Below are positions 16,460-26,868 of a stretch of 64,000 bases of DNA, piece after piece (position 1 is the stretch's first letter; the number at the start of each line of letters is the position of its first letter). Position numbers and translations under genes: made by a program. Location of the stretch: the NCBI RefSeq assembly GCF_000971335.1, contig NZ_JZJL01000017.1:28602-92601 (forward strand), in the 5' to 3' direction. Under the pieces are notes generated by a model. It was given only the letters and a program-made list of their open reading frames with translations, made no database searches and had not been told where the DNA came from. This DNA comes from Chromobacterium vaccinii. GTDB taxonomy: Bacteria; Pseudomonadota; Gammaproteobacteria; Burkholderiales; Chromobacteriaceae.

Positions 16460-19400
16460 ATGAACCCCTCCCGTCCGTTCATTACGCGGCCGGTGGCCAC
16501 CACTCTGATGATGGTGGCCATCCTGCTGACCGGCCTGGTCGCCTGGAGAATGTTGCCGGTATCGGCGCTGCCGGAAGTCGACTATCCGACCATCCAGGTG
16601 GTGACGCTCTACCCCGGCGCGAGCCCCGACGTGATGACCTCGTCGGTCACCGCGCCGCTGGAACGCCAGTTTGGCCAGATGCCGGGCCTGTCGCAGATGT
16701 CCTCGTCCAGCTCCGGCGGCGCCTCGGTGATCACGCTGCAGTTCAGCCTGGACCTGACGCTGGACGTGGCCGAGCAGGAAGTCCAGGCGGCGATCAACGC
16801 CGCCGGCAACCTGCTGCCGTCCGACCTGCCCAGCCCGCCGGTCTACAACAAGGTCAATCCGGCCGACACGCCCATCCTTACCGTCGCCATCAGCTCGCCT
16901 ACCCTGCCACTGACCAAGCTGGAGGACATGGTCGACACCCGCCTGGCGCAGAAGCTGTCGCAGGTGCCGGGCGTGGGCCTGGTCAGCATCAGCGGCGGCC
17001 AGCGGCCGGCCGTGCGCATCCAGAGCAACCCCAAGGCGCTGGCCGCGCGCGGGCTGACGCTGGAAGACATCCGCACCGCCGTCGCCGCCGCCAACGTCAA
17101 CCAGGCCAAGGGCAGCTTCGACGGTCCGACCCAGGCCTCCACCGTGGACGGCAACGACCAGCTGCAATCGGCAGACGAGTACAGGAACGTCATCGTCGCC
17201 TACCAGAACGGCGCGCCGGTCTACGTCAGGGACGTGGCCAAGGTGGTGGAATCGGCCGAAAACACCCGGCTAGCCGCCTGGTCCGGCACCACGCCGGCCA
17301 TCATCCTCAACGTGCAGCGCCAGCCGGGCGCCAACGTGATCCAGGTGACCGACCGCATCAAGTCGCTGCTGCCGCAATTGCAGGGCACCCTGCCCGGCTC
17401 GGTGGACGTGCACGTGCTGAGCGACCGCACCGTGACCATCCGCGCCTCGGTGGAGGACGTGGAGTTCGAGCTGATGCTGGCCATCGCGCTGGTGGTGATG
17501 GTGATCTTCGTCTTCCTGCGCAACGTGCCGGCCACCATCATTCCGGCGGTGGCGGTGCCGCTGTCGCTGGTGGGCACCTTCGGCGTGATGTACCTGACCG
17601 GCTTCTCCATCAACAACCTGACGCTGATGGCGCTGACCATCGCCACCGGCTTCGTCGTCGACGACGCCATCGTGATGATCGAGAACATCGCCCGCTACAT
17701 CGAGGAAGGCGAGAAGCCGCTGGAGGCGGCGCTGAAGGGCTCCAAACAGATCGGCTTCACCATCATCTCGCTGACCATCTCGCTGATCGCGGTGCTGATT
17801 CCGCTGCTGTTCATGGGCGACGTGGTGGGCCGGCTGTTCCGCGAGTTCGCGGTCACGCTGGCGGTGTCCATCCTGATTTCCGCCTTCATCTCGCTGACGC
17901 TGACGCCGATGATGTGCGCGCGGCTGCTCAAGCACGTGCCGGAAGAAAAACAGGGCCGCTTCTACCACGCCAGCGGCAAGTTCTTCGACGACGTCATCGC
18001 CCGCTACGGCAAGATGCTGACCTGGGTACTGGACCGCCAGAAAACCACGCTGCTGGTTGCCGTCGGCACCGTGGCGCTGACCGCGGCGCTGTACATCTGG
18101 GTGCCCAAAGGCTTCTTCCCGCTGCAGGACACCGGCGCCATCCAGGGCATCAGCGAAGCTTCGCAGTCCATTTCCTTCACCGCGATGGCCGACCGCCAGG
18201 AAAAACTGGCCGAGCAACTGCTGAAAGACCCGGCGGTGGACAGCCTGTCGTCCTTCATCGGCGTGGACGGCACCAACGCCACGCTGAACAGCGGCCGCCT
18301 GCTGATCAACCTGAAACCCAAGGGCGAGCGCGACGACATCCGCACCGTGCTCGCGCGGCTGCAGCAGCGCGCCGACGACGTGCCGGGCATGTCGCTGTAC
18401 CTGCAGGCGGTGCAGGATCTGACCATCGACGCCCGCGTCAGCCGCACCCAGTACCAGTTCACCTTGCAGGCCACCAGCCAGGACGATCTGTCCACCTGGG
18501 TGCCCAAGCTGGTTCACCGGCTACAGCAGGAGCCGGCGCTGGCCGACGTGGCCAGCGATCTGCAAGACAAGGGGCTGCAGGCTTACGTCAACATCAACCG
18601 CGATGTCGCCTCACGCCTGGGCGTCACCACCGCGGCGGTCGACAACGCCTTGTACGACGCCTTCGGCCAGCGGCTGATCTCCACCATCTTCACCCAGACC
18701 AACCAGTACCGCGTGGTGCTGGAGGTGGACAAGGAGCACCAGCGCGATCCGCTGTCGCTGAAGGGCATCTACGTGCCCACCGCCAGTGGCGGGCCGGTGC
18801 CCCTGGACGCGGTGGCCACCATCGAGGAGCGTCCGGCCTCGCTGGCCATCAACCATCTGGGCCAGTTCCCCACCGCCACCATCTCCTTCAACCTGAAGCA
18901 GGGCGCATCGCTGGGCGAGGCGGTGGACGCCATACGCCAGGCCGAGTCCGAGCTGGGCCTGCCCGCCAGCATGGACACCAAGTTCCAGGGCGCGGCGATG
19001 GCCTTCCAGGCGTCGCTGTCCAACACCCTGTGGCTGATCCTGGCCGCCATCGTCACCATGTACATCGTGCTGGGCGTGCTGTACGAGAGCTATATCCATC
19101 CGATCACGATTCTCTCCACCCTGCCCTCGGCCGGCATCGGCGCGCTCTTGGCGCTGATGGTGTCCGGCACCGACCTGTCGGTGATCGCCATCATCGGCAT
19201 CATCCTGCTGATCGGCATCGTGAAGAAGAACGCGATCATGATGATCGACTTCGCGCTGGAGGCCGAGCGCGAACAGGGCATGGCCCCGCGCGAAGCGATC
19301 TACCAGGCCTGCCTGCTGCGCTTCCGCCCCATCCTGATGACCACGATGGCGGCGCTGCTGGGCGCGCTGCCGCTGATGATGGGCGGCGGCATGGGCTCAG

Positions 19401-19561
19401 AGCTGCGCCAGCCGCTGGGCATCACCATGGTGGGCGGCCTGATGGTCAGCCAGGTGCTGACGCTGTTCACCACCCCGGTGATCTACCTGGCCTTCGACCG
19501 GCTGGCGCGGCGCTTCCGCCGCAAGGACAAGCCTGAGCTGGCGGAAGAGGTGGACGCATGA
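16460..19561 (+). CDS. mdtB: RND multidrug efflux pump subunit (MdtB type)
   Basis: Proton-driven inner-membrane transporter of the HAE1 RND family, 1033 residues. It opens with the N-terminal helix [19 protein letters not shown]. The two proton-relay aspartates are present in [15 protein letters not shown] near residue 400, and the relay lysine in [19 protein letters not shown] near residue 920. Two large periplasmic loops and twelve helices are evident. Its gene stop overlaps the start of the next pump gene as ATGA. Having two different RND pumps in one operon is the hallmark of MdtBC/MuxBC systems, which work as a heterotrimer. Strong GGGAGG ribosome site. Confidence 0.93.
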   Translation: MNPSRPFITRPVATTLMMVAILLTGLVAWRMLPVSALPEVDYPTIQVVTLYPGASPDVMTSSVTAPLERQFGQMPGLSQMSSSSSGGASVITLQFSLDLTLDVAEQEVQAAINAAGNLLPSDLPSPPVYNKVNPADTPILTVAISSPTLPLTKLEDMVDTRLAQKLSQVPGVGLVSISGGQRPAVRIQSNPKALAARGLTLEDIRTAVAAANVNQAKGSFDGPTQASTVDGNDQLQSADEYRNVIVAYQNGAPVYVRDVAKVVESAENTRLAAWSGTTPAIILNVQRQPGANVIQVTDRIKSLLPQLQGTLPGSVDVHVLSDRTVTIRASVEDVEFELMLAIALVVMVIFVFLRNVPATIIPAVAVPLSLVGTFGVMYLTGFSINNLTLMALTIATGFVVDDAIVMIENIARYIEEGEKPLEAALKGSKQIGFTIISLTISLIAVLIPLLFMGDVVGRLFREFAVTLAVSILISAFISLTLTPMMCARLLKHVPEEKQGRFYHASGKFFDDVIARYGKMLTWVLDRQKTTLLVAVGTVALTAALYIWVPKGFFPLQDTGAIQGISEASQSISFTAMADRQEKLAEQLLKDPAVDSLSSFIGVDGTNATLNSGRLLINLKPKGERDDIRTVLARLQQRADDVPGMSLYLQAVQDLTIDARVSRTQYQFTLQATSQDDLSTWVPKLVHRLQQEPALADVASDLQDKGLQAYVNINRDVASRLGVTTAAVDNALYDAFGQRLISTIFTQTNQYRVVLEVDKEHQRDPLSLKGIYVPTASGGPVPLDAVATIEERPASLAINHLGQFPTATISFNLKQGASLGEAVDAIRQAESELGLPASMDTKFQGAAMAFQASLSNTLWLILAAIVTMYIVLGVLYESYIHPITILSTLPSAGIGALLALMVSGTDLSVIAIIGIILLIGIVKKNAIMMIDFALEAEREQGMAPREAIYQACLLRFRPILMTTMAALLGALPLMMGGGMGSELRQPLGITMVGGLMVSQVLTLFTTPVIYLAFDRLARRFRRKDKPELAEEVDA

Positions 19562-22500
19562 TTCCGTCCGCCCCCTTCATCCGCAGGCCGGTGGCGACCA
19601 CGCTGTTGACGCTGGCCATCCTGCTGGCCGGCGCCATCGCCTTCAAGCTGCTGCCGGTGTCGCCGCTGCCGCAGGTGGACTTCCCCACCATTTCGGTATC
19701 GGCCAAACTGCCCGGCGCCAGCCCGGAGACGATGGCCGCCACCGTGGCCACGCCGCTGGAGCGCGCGCTGGGCCGGATCGCCGGCATCACCGAGATGACG
19801 TCGACCAGCTCGCTGGGCTCCAGCAACATCACGCTGCAGTTCGACCTGGACCGCGACATCAACGGCGCCGCGCGCGACGTGCAGGCGGCGATCAACGCCG
19901 CCCGCTCGCTGCTGCCGACTGGCATGCCGTCCAACCCGACCTACCGCAAGGTGAACCCTGCAGACGCGCCCATCATGATCATGGCGCTGACCTCGGACAG
20001 CCTGACCCGCGGCCAGATGTACGACGCGGCGGACTCCATCCTGGGCCAGAAGCTGTCGCAGGTGGACGGCATCGGCAACGTGATCATCGGCGGCGGCGCC
20101 CAGCCGGCGGTGCGGGTGGAAATGAACCCGATGCAGCTGAACCACTACGGCATCGGCATGGAAACGGTGCGTTCCGCCATCACCAGCACCAACGCCAACC
20201 GGCCCAAGGGCTTTCTGGAGAACGAAGACAAGCACTGGCAAGTGCAGGCCAACGACCAGGCCGGCAAGGCCAGCGACTACCTGCCGCTGATCGTCAGCTA
20301 CAAGAACGGCAGCGCGGTGCGCATCTCCGACGTGGCCGAGGTCAAGGATTCGGTGGTGGACCTGCGCAACGCCGGCATGCTGGGCAAACAGCCGGCGGTG
20401 ATGCTGATCCTGTTCCGCCAGCCGGGCGCCAACATCATCGAAACGGTGGACCGGGTGAAGGCGATGCTGCCGCAGTTGCAGGCCTCCATCCCGTCTGCGA
20501 TCAAGATCAACCAGGTGATGGACCGCACCCCCACCATCCGCGCCTCGCTGTCGGAAGTGGAGCGTTCGCTGGCGATCTCCATCGCGCTGGTGATCCTGGT
20601 GGTGTTCATGTTCCTGCGCAACGGCCGCGCCACCGCGATTCCGGCCATCACCGTGCCGGTGTCGCTGGTGGGCACTTTCGCCGTGATGTATATGGCCGGC
20701 TTTTCCTTGAACAACCTCAGTCTGATGGCGCTGACCATCGCCACCGGCTTCGTCGTCGACGACACCATCGTGGTGCTGGAAAACATCTCGCGCCACATCG
20801 AGGACGGCATGAAACCGTTCCAGGCGGCGCTGCAAGGCGCGCGCGAGGTGGGCTTCACCGTGCTGTCGATGAGCATTTCGCTGATCGCGGTATTCATCCC
20901 CATCCTGCTGATGGGCGGCATCATCGGCCGCCTGTTCCGCGAGTTCGCCGTCACGCTGTCGGTGGCGATCATGGTGTCGCTGGTGGTGTCGCTGACCACC
21001 ACGCCGATGCTGTGCGCGCGCTGGCTCAAAGCGCATGACGCGCACAAGGAGCCGGGCAAGCTGTTCCGATGGAGCGAGCGCATGTTCGACGCGATGCTGG
21101 ACGGCTACCGCCGCTCGCTGTCCTGGGCGCTGCGCCACAGCCGGCTGATGATGGCCATCCTGGGCGCCACCATCGCGCTCAATGTGTTCCTGTACGTGGT
21201 GATCGCCAAGGGCTTCTTCCCGCAGCAGGACACCGGCCGCCTGACCGGCATGATACGCGCCGACCAGAGCATTTCCTTCCAGGCGATGCAGGTGAAACTC
21301 CAGCGCTTCATCAACGTGGTCGGCGCCGATCCGGCTGTGGACAAGGTGGTGGGTTTCACCGGCGGCGGCCAGCGCAACGGCGCCAATATGTTCGTCAGTC
21401 TGAAACCGCTGTCCGAGCGCAAGGAAAACGCCGACCAGGTGATCGCTCGGCTGCGCAAGAAGCTGGCCGCGGAACCCGGCGCCCAACTGTTCCTGCAGTC
21501 GGTGCAGGACATCCGCATCGGCGGCCGCTCCAGCAACGCGCAATACCAGTACACGCTGCAGGGCGACGATCTGAACGAGCTGCGCGAATGGACGCCCAAG
21601 GTGCAGCAGGCGATGAGCAAGATCCCCTTCCTGGCCGACCTCAACAACGACCAGGAAGTGAAAGGCCTGCAAACCACGCTCAACTTCGACCGCGCGGCGA
21701 TGGCGCGGCTGGGCCTGACCCAGGCGCAGGTGGATTCGGTATTGAACGACGCCTTCGGCCAGCGCCAGGTCTCCACCATCTACAACGCGCTCAACCAGTA
21801 TCATGTGGTGCTGGAAGTGGCGCCTCAGTACTGGCAGAGCCCGGAGAGCCTGCGCGACATCTACCTGCAGACGCCGGGCGGGTCGCCTACGCCGCTGTCG
21901 GCCTTCGCCAGCTGGAAGCCGACCAATACTTCGCTGTCGGTCAACCACCAGAGCCAGTTCGCCGCCACCACCATCTCCTTCAACCTGCCGCCGGGCTACT
22001 CGCTGTCCGACGCCACGCTGGCCATAGACGCCGCCATCGCCGACATCGGCCTGCCCAGCAGCATCCACGCCAGCTTCCAGGGCACGGCCAAGTCGTTCCA
22101 GGCCTCGCTGGACAGCCAGCCTTATTTGATCCTGGCGGCGCTGGTGGCGGTCTACATCGTGCTGGGCATGCTGTACGAGAGCGTGGTGCACCCGATCACC
22201 ATCATCTCCACCCTGCCCTCCGCCGGCGTCGGCGCGCTCTTGGCGCTGATGGCAACCGGCGGCGAGTTCAACATCATCTCGCTGATAGGCGTTCTGCTGC
22301 TGATCGGCATCGTCAAGAAGAACGCGATCATGATGATAGACTTCGCGCTCACCGCCGAGCGCGAGCAGAAACTGCCGCCGCAAGAGGCCATCCTGCAGGC
22401 CTGCCTGCTGCGCTTCCGCCCCATCATGATGACCACGATGGCGGCGCTTTTCGGCGCGCTGCCGCTGGCGCTGGGCCACGGCGACGGCGCCGAGATGCGC

Positions 22501-22662
22501 ACTCCGCTGGGCATCTCCATCGTCGGCGGCCTGCTGCTCAGCCAGCTGCTGACGCTGTACACCACCCCCATTGTCTACCTGTATCTCGACCGCTTCCGCC
22601 TGTGGTGCCTGAAATGGCGCGGCAGCCGCGGCCACGCGCTGGCCGGCGGCAAAGAGGAATGA
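19558..22662 (+). CDS. mdtC: RND multidrug efflux pump subunit (MdtC type)
   Basis: Second RND transporter of the operon, 1034 residues, paralogous to the preceding gene. It starts [20 protein letters not shown], carries the aspartate pair in [18 protein letters not shown] and the lysine in [19 protein letters not shown]. The internal motif [20 protein letters not shown] is the MdtC/MuxC type. The 4-base overlap with mdtB indicates translational coupling and fixed stoichiometry. By analogy with E. coli MdtBC the two subunits form one pump with unequal roles. Substrates cannot be read from the sequence; bile salts and novobiocin are known for the E. coli relative. Confidence 0.93.
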   Translation: MIPSAPFIRRPVATTLLTLAILLAGAIAFKLLPVSPLPQVDFPTISVSAKLPGASPETMAATVATPLERALGRIAGITEMTSTSSLGSSNITLQFDLDRDINGAARDVQAAINAARSLLPTGMPSNPTYRKVNPADAPIMIMALTSDSLTRGQMYDAADSILGQKLSQVDGIGNVIIGGGAQPAVRVEMNPMQLNHYGIGMETVRSAITSTNANRPKGFLENEDKHWQVQANDQAGKASDYLPLIVSYKNGSAVRISDVAEVKDSVVDLRNAGMLGKQPAVMLILFRQPGANIIETVDRVKAMLPQLQASIPSAIKINQVMDRTPTIRASLSEVERSLAISIALVILVVFMFLRNGRATAIPAITVPVSLVGTFAVMYMAGFSLNNLSLMALTIATGFVVDDTIVVLENISRHIEDGMKPFQAALQGAREVGFTVLSMSISLIAVFIPILLMGGIIGRLFREFAVTLSVAIMVSLVVSLTTTPMLCARWLKAHDAHKEPGKLFRWSERMFDAMLDGYRRSLSWALRHSRLMMAILGATIALNVFLYVVIAKGFFPQQDTGRLTGMIRADQSISFQAMQVKLQRFINVVGADPAVDKVVGFTGGGQRNGANMFVSLKPLSERKENADQVIARLRKKLAAEPGAQLFLQSVQDIRIGGRSSNAQYQYTLQGDDLNELREWTPKVQQAMSKIPFLADLNNDQEVKGLQTTLNFDRAAMARLGLTQAQVDSVLNDAFGQRQVSTIYNALNQYHVVLEVAPQYWQSPESLRDIYLQTPGGSPTPLSAFASWKPTNTSLSVNHQSQFAATTISFNLPPGYSLSDATLAIDAAIADIGLPSSIHASFQGTAKSFQASLDSQPYLILAALVAVYIVLGMLYESVVHPITIISTLPSAGVGALLALMATGGEFNIISLIGVLLLIGIVKKNAIMMIDFALTAEREQKLPPQEAILQACLLRFRPIMMTTMAALFGALPLALGHGDGAEMRTPLGISIVGGLLLSQLLTLYTTPIVYLYLDRFRLWCLKWRGSRGHALAGGKEE

Positions 22663-22667
22663 TTGCC

Positions 22668-24059
22668 ATGAATAGAACAACAACGCCGCTGAAACACGGC
22701 CTGAGCGCCATCGTCATCGCCGCCGCGCTGGCCGGCTGCGCCGTCGGCCCCGACTACGTCAAGCCCAAGCTGGACATCCCGGCCAGCTTCAAGGAAGACG
22801 GCCGCTGGAAAACCGCCGAACCGCAGGACGCGATGCCGCGCGGCGACTGGTGGACAACATTCCAGGACCCGACGCTGAACGGCCTGATGGACACGCTGAA
22901 TAAACAAAGCCCCACCATCGCCCAGGCCGAGGCGCAGTACCGCGAGGCCCAGGCTCAGCTGCGCCAGGCCCAGGCCGGGCTGTTCCCGTCGCTGTCGGCC
23001 AACGCTTCGCAGAGCCGCGGCGTTTCCTCTCCAGGCGCCGGCACAACCAATGCCTACAATCTGGGCTTGTCCGCCAGCTGGGAAGTGGATCTGTGGGGCG
23101 GCGTGCGCCGCGAGGTGGAGGCCGGCAAGGCCAAGCAGCAGGCGTCCGAGGCCCAACTGGCCGCCATCCGCCTGAGCAGCCAGGCCCAGCTGGCCACCGC
23201 CTACCTGCAGCTGGTGGTGGCCGACCGGCAGTTGGCCAATCTGCGCGACAGCGAGAAGGCGCTGGCCGAAGCGCTGAAGCTGACGCGCAACCAGTTCGCC
23301 GCCGGCATCGTCGGCGACGACGCGGTGGCCTCGGCCGAAAGCCAATGGCACAACGCGCAGGCCGCGGTGGTGGACAAGCGGCTGACCCGCGCCCAGCTAG
23401 AGCACGCGATCGCCGCCCAATTGGGCCAGGCGCCGGCCAGCTTCGGGCTGCCCCCAGCCACGGAAACGCCCCACCTGCCGCAGATTCCGGCCGGCCTGCC
23501 GTCGGCGCTGCTGGAGCGCCGGCCCGACGTGGCCGCAGCCGAGCGCAATATGGCCGCCGCCAACGCCCAGATCGGCATCGCCAAGGCCGCCTTCTTCCCA
23601 ACGCTGACGCTGGGCGCCAGCGGCGGCTACCGCGGCTCCACCTTCGCCGACTGGGTGACGCTGCCGAACCGCATCTGGTCCATCGGCCCGTCGCTGGCGC
23701 TGACGCTGTTCGACGCCGGCCTGCGCAGCGCGCAGACCGACCAGGCGATCGCCAGCTACGACGCCAGCGTGGCCAGCTACCGCCAGACCGTGCTCGCCGC
23801 GCTGCAAGGCGTGGAGGACAATCTGTCGGCGCAGAGCCTGCTGAAGGAGGAGTCGGGCATGCAGACCGCGTCGCTGGCCGCGGCCAAGCGGGCGGAAACC
23901 ATCGCGATGAACCAGTACCAGGCCGGCACCGTCGCCTACCTGAACGTGCTGTCGGCGCAAAACGCCCGCATCGCGGCGGAGAACAACCTCTGGACCGTGG
24001 TCAACCGCCAGTACACCGGCAGCGTGGCGCTGATCGCCGCGCTGGGCGGACGCTGGTGA
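22668..24059 (+). CDS. Outer-membrane efflux lipoprotein, NodT/OprM family
   Basis: TolC-like outer-membrane channel that completes the tripartite efflux system. The 463 residues start with a lipoprotein signal peptide with lipobox LAGC near residue 22, followed by AVGPDYVKPKLDIPASF, the normal N-terminus of the NodT subfamily. The DWWTTFQDPTLNGLM segment and two repeated coiled-coil hairpins (AQAEAQYREAQAQLRQAQAG and the later AERNMAAANAQIGIAKAAFF) follow. I chose ATG 22668, nine bases after GAGGA; an in-frame ATG at 22659 is too close to that site. It starts five bases after mdtC stops and ends before a terminator, so it closes the operon. Confidence 0.92.
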   Translation: MNRTTTPLKHGLSAIVIAAALAGCAVGPDYVKPKLDIPASFKEDGRWKTAEPQDAMPRGDWWTTFQDPTLNGLMDTLNKQSPTIAQAEAQYREAQAQLRQAQAGLFPSLSANASQSRGVSSPGAGTTNAYNLGLSASWEVDLWGGVRREVEAGKAKQQASEAQLAAIRLSSQAQLATAYLQLVVADRQLANLRDSEKALAEALKLTRNQFAAGIVGDDAVASAESQWHNAQAAVVDKRLTRAQLEHAIAAQLGQAPASFGLPPATETPHLPQIPAGLPSALLERRPDVAAAERNMAAANAQIGIAKAAFFPTLTLGASGGYRGSTFADWVTLPNRIWSIGPSLALTLFDAGLRSAQTDQAIASYDASVASYRQTVLAALQGVEDNLSAQSLLKEESGMQTASLAAAKRAETIAMNQYQAGTVAYLNVLSAQNARIAAENNLWTVVNRQYTGSVALIAALGGRW

Positions 24060-24078
24060 CGCCGCGCCCCGCTATGGC

Positions 24079-24108
24079 AAAAACCGGGCTCGAGGCCCGG
24101 TTTTTCTT
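24079..24108 (+). terminator. Bidirectional terminator between the efflux operon and the GH18 gene
   Basis: ACCGGGCT / GGCCCGGT hairpin with an A-run before it and TTTTTCTTT after it. It lies between two convergent genes and can serve both. Confidence 0.85.
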
Positions 24109-24127
24109 TGCCGCTCCATCCCTCAGA

Positions 24128-25141
24128 CTACGGCTGCGATAAGCCCTGCTTCAACGCGGCCCAGAAAGCGGCATCCTCCATCCCCAGCGCGTAAGCCGAG
24201 GTGCCGCCCAGGCCGTAGGCGTTCACCAGGCTGGCCTTCAGCGCCACGCTGCGGGCGTTTTCCGTCCAGACGGTATGCACGCCGCTGCCGTCCTTCGCCG
24301 CATAGGTGAAATTGACGGAGTGAGTGCCGACATCGTAGCGCGGCTTGACGCCATACTGGCTGATCAAGGCCTGTGTCTTGCTCCAGAACAGTTGCTTGCC
24401 GCTGTTGTCGGACTTCCAGTCATAGCCATAGGCTGGAATGCCGTTCAATATCTTGCTCGCCGGCACAAGCGATACCGCGTAATCCAGATCGTTCTCCATC
24501 CAGTCCGAACCCGCCACCGGCCCAGGGCCCCAGGTGGGGATCGTTTCGTCATAGGTCATGATTTGCAGATAATCGGCCGCCGCGCCCAGCGCGCGCAGAT
24601 CGTAGCCATAATTGGCCTCGTGGTTTTCATCCTTGGTGGAGAAAGCCGGCACGCTGACGATCAGCTTCAGCCCCTTGGCGTGCAATGCCCAGCCCAAAAC
24701 CTGGATGAAGTTGCTGAAGTTGTTGCGGTCGCCCTGCGCCACCGCCTCGAAATCAATATTGATGCCGACAAAGCCATTGGCCTGGGCGAACTTCACCAGA
24801 TTGGCCACCGACTGGTTCAGCGCGACAGTCGACACCGCATGGGCGATATCCGCGCTCCAGTCGCTATCGATATTGGAAATGCAGCCATAAGCGGCGATCT
24901 TCCTCGTCCGCAGGAAGGACAGCGCGTTGGCCGGCGCCGCCGCGCCATTGCCGGTGATCGAGCCATCGCGGGTGATATTGTAGAAATCGACGGAAACCGC
25001 GTTGAAATTGGAGTAGTGCTTGGTCAATGCCTCATAGTTGCCCTGATAGTCCGAGTAGTACGTCAGCACCATCGGGGCCGCCATTGCGGTTGCGGAAGAA
25101 AAAGCCAGGCCGGCCAGCAAGACAGCAATCTTTCGTTTCAT
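24128..25141 (-). CDS. Secreted glycoside hydrolase family 18 protein
   Basis: Exported protein of 337 residues with a signal peptide (MKRKIAVLLAGLAFSSATAMA). It has a single GH18 barrel: VLTYYSDYQGNYEAL on strand 1, the catalytic strand FVGINIDFEAVAQ near residue 128, then KLIVSVPAFSTKDE, YLQIMTYDET and a final GLGGTSAYALGMED. The acid Glu is present, but the usual DGxDxDxE motif is altered to VGINIDFE, as in the SleL/YaaH-type branch. The target could therefore be peptidoglycan or another GlcNAc polymer, not chitin. No chitin-binding or LysM domain is attached. Start at 25141 with AAGGTG upstream; the 12 residues further upstream look non-coding. Confidence 0.82.
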   Translation of the reverse strand: MKRKIAVLLAGLAFSSATAMAAPMVLTYYSDYQGNYEALTKHYSNFNAVSVDFYNITRDGSITGNGAAAPANALSFLRTRKIAAYGCISNIDSDWSADIAHAVSTVALNQSVANLVKFAQANGFVGINIDFEAVAQGDRNNFSNFIQVLGWALHAKGLKLIVSVPAFSTKDENHEANYGYDLRALGAAADYLQIMTYDETIPTWGPGPVAGSDWMENDLDYAVSLVPASKILNGIPAYGYDWKSDNSGKQLFWSKTQALISQYGVKPRYDVGTHSVNFTYAAKDGSGVHTVWTENARSVALKASLVNAYGLGGTSAYALGMEDAAFWAALKQGLSQP

Positions 25142-25657
25142 GCACGCACCTTGTAGTGTTTTGCCTGCTGCATGCACGGCCTGTGCAGCGATAGGCTGAT
25201 TTGATATGAAAACCCGTATCCTAGCGCTGTAATTTTAAATTTTTCCGCCAAGACAGAAGCAATAAACTAAGTACTTATCAAAGTGGGGACGATACCTCGT
25301 TTTCGTTTCTGGCGCAAATCATCAGCCTTAGGAAAACCTGTCGCGAACACACTTGTTCCTGCGGTTGTCCAACGATTAGGTCAATCGCAAGACGGTTAGG
25401 GGCACTCGCGAGATGCGGCGCAGGCGGATCGGGCCGATAGAGTCGATGCGACAAAAGAATGGCCGTTGCATGGTGCCGTCTCCGCCCGGATATCGCATCC
25501 CCCTGGCCAGGAGCCCACATCCAGACGAAAATGCACGGCGACCACTGGCTGATGTTCGATCGTTTTGGTCGGGCCTCGACTGTTAGCATCAACCGCTGCG
25601 ACGCCGGCAGGCCAACCATTGCCTGAGCCCTCGCCTCATAAAAATAAGGAAAGAACG
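25142..25657. other. Intergenic region without a recognisable gene
   Basis: The left 120 bases are A/T-rich and suit a promoter for the minus-strand GH18 gene. The rest is GC-rich. A minus-strand open frame (25278-25703) overlaps the next gene's signal peptide and resembles no family I know. The middle may be a decayed gene, but I cannot support one. Confidence 0.5.
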
Positions 25658-26071
25658 ATGAACAAAAACCTTGCCCTGCTTTGCCTGGCGCTGGCCGCGC
25701 CATTCGCCTCTGCGGCCGGTTCGCCGCAGACCATGCTGGAAAACTATCTGGCCAAGGATGCCGCCGGCATGCGGCTGCAGGAGTACCCGGCCACTCGCTA
25801 CTTCGCCAACTACCAGGACGAGCCGGGCTGGGACATGGTGACGCTGATCACCGGCTACGGCGTGCAACCACAGCAATGCGGCCCGCGCCGCTGCGAATTC
25901 TTGGTCCGCTACCAGCTGGATCCGACCCGCCCATCCGACGAACAGGCCAAGCCCCACCCCAAGGGCGGCGAGGAAAAGGCCCGCTACGTGGTGGTCAAGC
26001 AGGGCGGCGGCTGGAAGATCGACAGCGGCAGCATGCGCGAGCCGCACGTGAAGCGCGGCGCGCTGCGCTGA
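25658..26071 (+). CDS. Small secreted protein of unknown function
   Basis: A 137-residue protein with a signal peptide MNKNLALLCLALAAPFASA. The mature part is predicted to be a compact mixed alpha/beta domain with two Cys in a QQCGPRRCEFLVRYQ segment, likely a disulfide in the periplasm. It ends in RYVVVKQGGGWKIDSG, a pattern common in SnoaL/DUF4440-like or lumazine-type exported domains, where the last strands precede a basic tail. The start at 25658 has AAGGAA upstream; a longer frame from 25565 lacks both a ribosome site and a signal-peptide-like N-terminus. It appears to be a stand-alone gene. I do not recognise a specific family. Confidence 0.75.
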   Translation: MNKNLALLCLALAAPFASAAGSPQTMLENYLAKDAAGMRLQEYPATRYFANYQDEPGWDMVTLITGYGVQPQQCGPRRCEFLVRYQLDPTRPSDEQAKPHPKGGEEKARYVVVKQGGGWKIDSGSMREPHVKRGALR

Positions 26072-26097
26072 CGCCGCCGGAAGCGGGCCTTGCCTTG

Positions 26098-26118
26098 GAC
26101 GCCGGTCCTTCCGGCGTC
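26098..26118 (+). terminator. Hairpin after the small secreted protein gene
   Basis: GACGCCGG-TCCTT-CCGGCGTC is a perfect eight-base-pair stem 27 bases past the stop, but no T-run follows, so termination is uncertain. Confidence 0.4.
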
Positions 26119-26130
26119 ACTCAGCGCCGC

Positions 26131-26228
26131 TAACAAAACCTGGTGAAACATCTGAGGCAAGGCGCGTCGACGCACACAGTACACGCAGTACGGCAAGTCT
26201 ACGCAACGCAGCATCAGGGGTTGGGTTG
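26131..26228. repeat. Dispersed intergenic repeat, copy 1
   Basis: About 98 bases starting TAACAAAACC, containing TGAAACATCTGAGGCAAGGC and CGCAACGCAGCATCAGG. Copies 2 and 3 (53691-53790 and 54711-54810) share this layout, including the CTGAG-CAAGGCG block, CAG-AC-GCAGT spacing and the ATCA motif before the end. The right end runs into the 3' end of the convergent gene that stops at 26214. Confidence 0.65.
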
Positions 26229-26846
26229 GCGGCTGTCAGGGTAGGAAAGCGTGACGACCTTCGAACTGGCGCTGGCCTTGGTCCGTTTTTCGTCCGGCCC
26301 GGAGTAACGAACGGTAGTCACCGCTAGCTGAGGCTGGCCGCCCGGCCCCGCCAGCGGATTCAGAAACACCTGGCTGCCCTGGCAAGGCTTGCCCTCGTCG
26401 CCGCAATCGCCGAAATTATTCCCCTCCTCCGCCTTGAACAGCGTCCGCGGCTTCCAGCCATCGAACAGCACCACGCTATACGTGGCGTCGAAATTGCCCT
26501 GGCCGGAGCTCGAACTGCCCAGAATCACCATATAGCCTTTGCTGCCATCATGGGACAGCATCGTCACATCGGCGGATAGCCCGCTAAAACCATCGAGCAC
26601 GATGGCCTTGCCCAGCGCCGGACGGGCCAACACATAGCCTTGCATGAAGTTGCGCCCCTGATCGGGAAACTCCGCCGACGCAAGATAGGCCTTCTCGCCG
26701 CCCTTCAGCGCCAGCGGATGGACCTCTCCCAACGCCACCTTGCCGACATCGCCCAGCCAACGGACGATCTGGGCTTTGGATGGCTCAGCAGCCTGCACGG
26801 CGGCGCAGCAGAATGCGGCCAGCGCCGCGAGGTATCGGAATTTCAT
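26214..26846 (-). CDS. Secreted protein of unknown function
   Basis: A 210-residue exported protein with signal peptide MKFRYLAALAAFCCAAVQA. After cleavage it has a charged N-terminal helix (KAQIVRWLGDVGKVAL) and then a beta-rich body with YVLARPALGKAIVLDGFSG and YMVILGSSSSGQGNFDATYSVVLFDGW. Two Cys (FGDCGDEGKPCQGS) lie close together, which suggests a disulfide. The start at 26846 has an AAGGAG Shine-Dalgarno. The last codons (…SRQPNP) lie inside a dispersed repeat, so the C-terminus may have been altered by that element. It ends 22 bases downstream of the GST gene on the same strand; co-transcription with the GST is likely. Function unknown. Confidence 0.8.
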   Translation of the reverse strand: MKFRYLAALAAFCCAAVQAAEPSKAQIVRWLGDVGKVALGEVHPLALKGGEKAYLASAEFPDQGRNFMQGYVLARPALGKAIVLDGFSGLSADVTMLSHDGSKGYMVILGSSSSGQGNFDATYSVVLFDGWKPRTLFKAEEGNNFGDCGDEGKPCQGSQVFLNPLAGPGGQPQLAVTTVRYSGPDEKRTKASASSKVVTLSYPDSRQPNP

Positions 26847-26868
26847 CGCCGCTCCTTTCCCTTCCGCC

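Noticed and set aside
17914..19536. Plus-strand open frame of 540 codons inside mdtB in another frame
   Set aside because: Out-of-frame shadow of mdtB with Arg/Gly/His-rich composition.
19483..22683. Minus-strand open frame of 1066 codons opposite mdtC
   Set aside because: Same cause: strong third-position GC in mdtC opens the antisense frame. The product is low-complexity His/Arg/Gln with no domain.
25278..25703. Minus-strand open frame of 141 codons between the GH18 gene and the small secreted protein
   Set aside because: It overlaps the signal peptide region of the plus-strand gene, has no good ribosome site and resembles no family.
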